Assembly: GCA_029259935.1 (NCBI GenBank)
Contig: JAJDEH010000386.1
Span: 1-42,236, forward strand
Length of the DNA: 42,236 nucleotides
Reading direction: 5' to 3'
Source of the DNA: Planctomycetota bacterium
Lineage (GTDB): Bacteria; Planctomycetota; Planctomycetia; Pirellulales; Pirellulaceae
Position numbers and translations under genes: made by a program. Shown here piece by piece: positions 41,972 through 42,236 of this stretch; within the stretch, counting starts at the first letter, position 1; each line of letters opens with the position of its first letter. A model generated the notes under the pieces. It saw only the letters and a list, made by a program, of their open reading frames with translations, was not told the origin of the DNA and searched no databases.

Positions 41972-42236
41972 GTGCATCCGCGATTCACACAAGCTGCTGG
42001 AATGACTCATGACGTGATTGGGGCCGCCCTCGAAGTTCACAAGGATAAAGGGCCTGGTTTGCTCGAATCGATTTACGAATGGTGTCTAACGATGGAACTG
42101 CGAGGTCATCGAGTTCAAAGTCAAGACCGTGTTGTCATCCGCTATAAGCAATTCTCCCGTGAGGAGCCGCTTCGATTCGATTTGCTGATTGACCCGTGCT
42201 TGTTTGTGGAAGTGAAGGCGGTTGAAAAAGTGCATC
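41972..42236 (+). CDS. GxxExxY protein, 5' part (runs off window)
   Basis: The frame from GTG 41972 (AAAGGA six bases upstream) to the window end gives 88 residues; ATG 42002 is an alternative start. It shows the family hallmark GLLESIYE (G..E..Y) inside VIGAALEVHKDKGPGLLESIYE, followed by the typical FDLLID..LFVEVKAVEKVH, which resembles the core of PD-(D/E)xK-like nucleases (D, then ExK). GxxExxY proteins are small, widespread in planctomycetes and cyanobacteria, and of unknown biological role. About 35 C-terminal residues should lie beyond the window. It follows directly after the palindromic repeats. Confidence 0.85.
   Translation, partial: MHPRFTQAAGMTHDVIGAALEVHKDKGPGLLESIYEWCLTMELRGHRVQSQDRVVIRYKQFSREEPLRFDLLIDPCLFVEVKAVEKVH

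Overview
The window looks like a chromosomal segment of a planctomycete, probably of the Pirellulales type. This is inferred from gene content, not from a marker gene. The indicators are Ser/Thr kinases fused to sensor or sulfatase-modifying-factor domains, a planctomycete-type haem domain, an MJ0042-type zinc-ribbon membrane protein, an FG-GAP repeat secreted protein, an ECF sigma factor next to a large kinase, and moderately high GC. I saw no rRNA, tRNA or CRISPR array.

Layout. 1-640: in-frame DNA repeats and a terminator. 0.6-9.9 kb: a secreted two-protease fusion (-), a spacer with palindromic repeats and a GIY-YIG nuclease remnant, a fatty-acid desaturase (-), an RND/MMPL transporter (+) and a 10-repeat FG-GAP protein (+). 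9.9-12.3 kb: a kinase translationally coupled to a protein with a poly-serine tail (-). 12.8-16.8 kb: a hexahaem cytochrome followed by an outer-membrane-barrel-like protein (+). 16.8-18.2 kb: an OsmC-family gene (-) interrupted in frame by TGA, preceded by a zinc-ribbon membrane protein. 18.5-23.2 kb: an alpha/beta hydrolase, moaB and mdh (+), then a convergent HAD phosphatase (-). 23.3-28.3 kb: UbiB/ABC1 kinase (-), dnaA with a dyad upstream and 23-bp iteron-like repeats downstream, smpB and a MOSC protein (+). 28.4-32.3 kb: a roughly 17-TM membrane protein and a glycosidase-like secreted protein (-). 32.3-33.6 kb: a gene-poor spacer with repeats. 33.5-37.3 kb: an AT-richer cassette of three secreted proteins in two transcription units that share a near-identical leader and a near-identical terminator. 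37.4-41.0 kb: ECF sigma factor and a kinase-SUMF1 fusion (+). 41.0-42.2 kb: three palindromic repeats and the start of a GxxExxY gene running off the window.

The strongest discovery is at 16819-17289. The OsmC-like reading frame is intact on both sides of a TGA that replaces the conserved active-site cysteine. Nineteen nucleotides after this codon there is a perfect 6-bp stem with a UGGAA loop, in the range expected for a bacterial SECIS element. I read it as a selenocysteine-containing OsmC-like peroxidase that routine gene callers would split or replace with an antisense ORF. Other notable points are the duplicated leader/terminator cassette of secreted peptidase and lectin-like proteins, the cytochrome/barrel pair, the kinase/poly-serine pair and the iteron array between dnaA and smpB.
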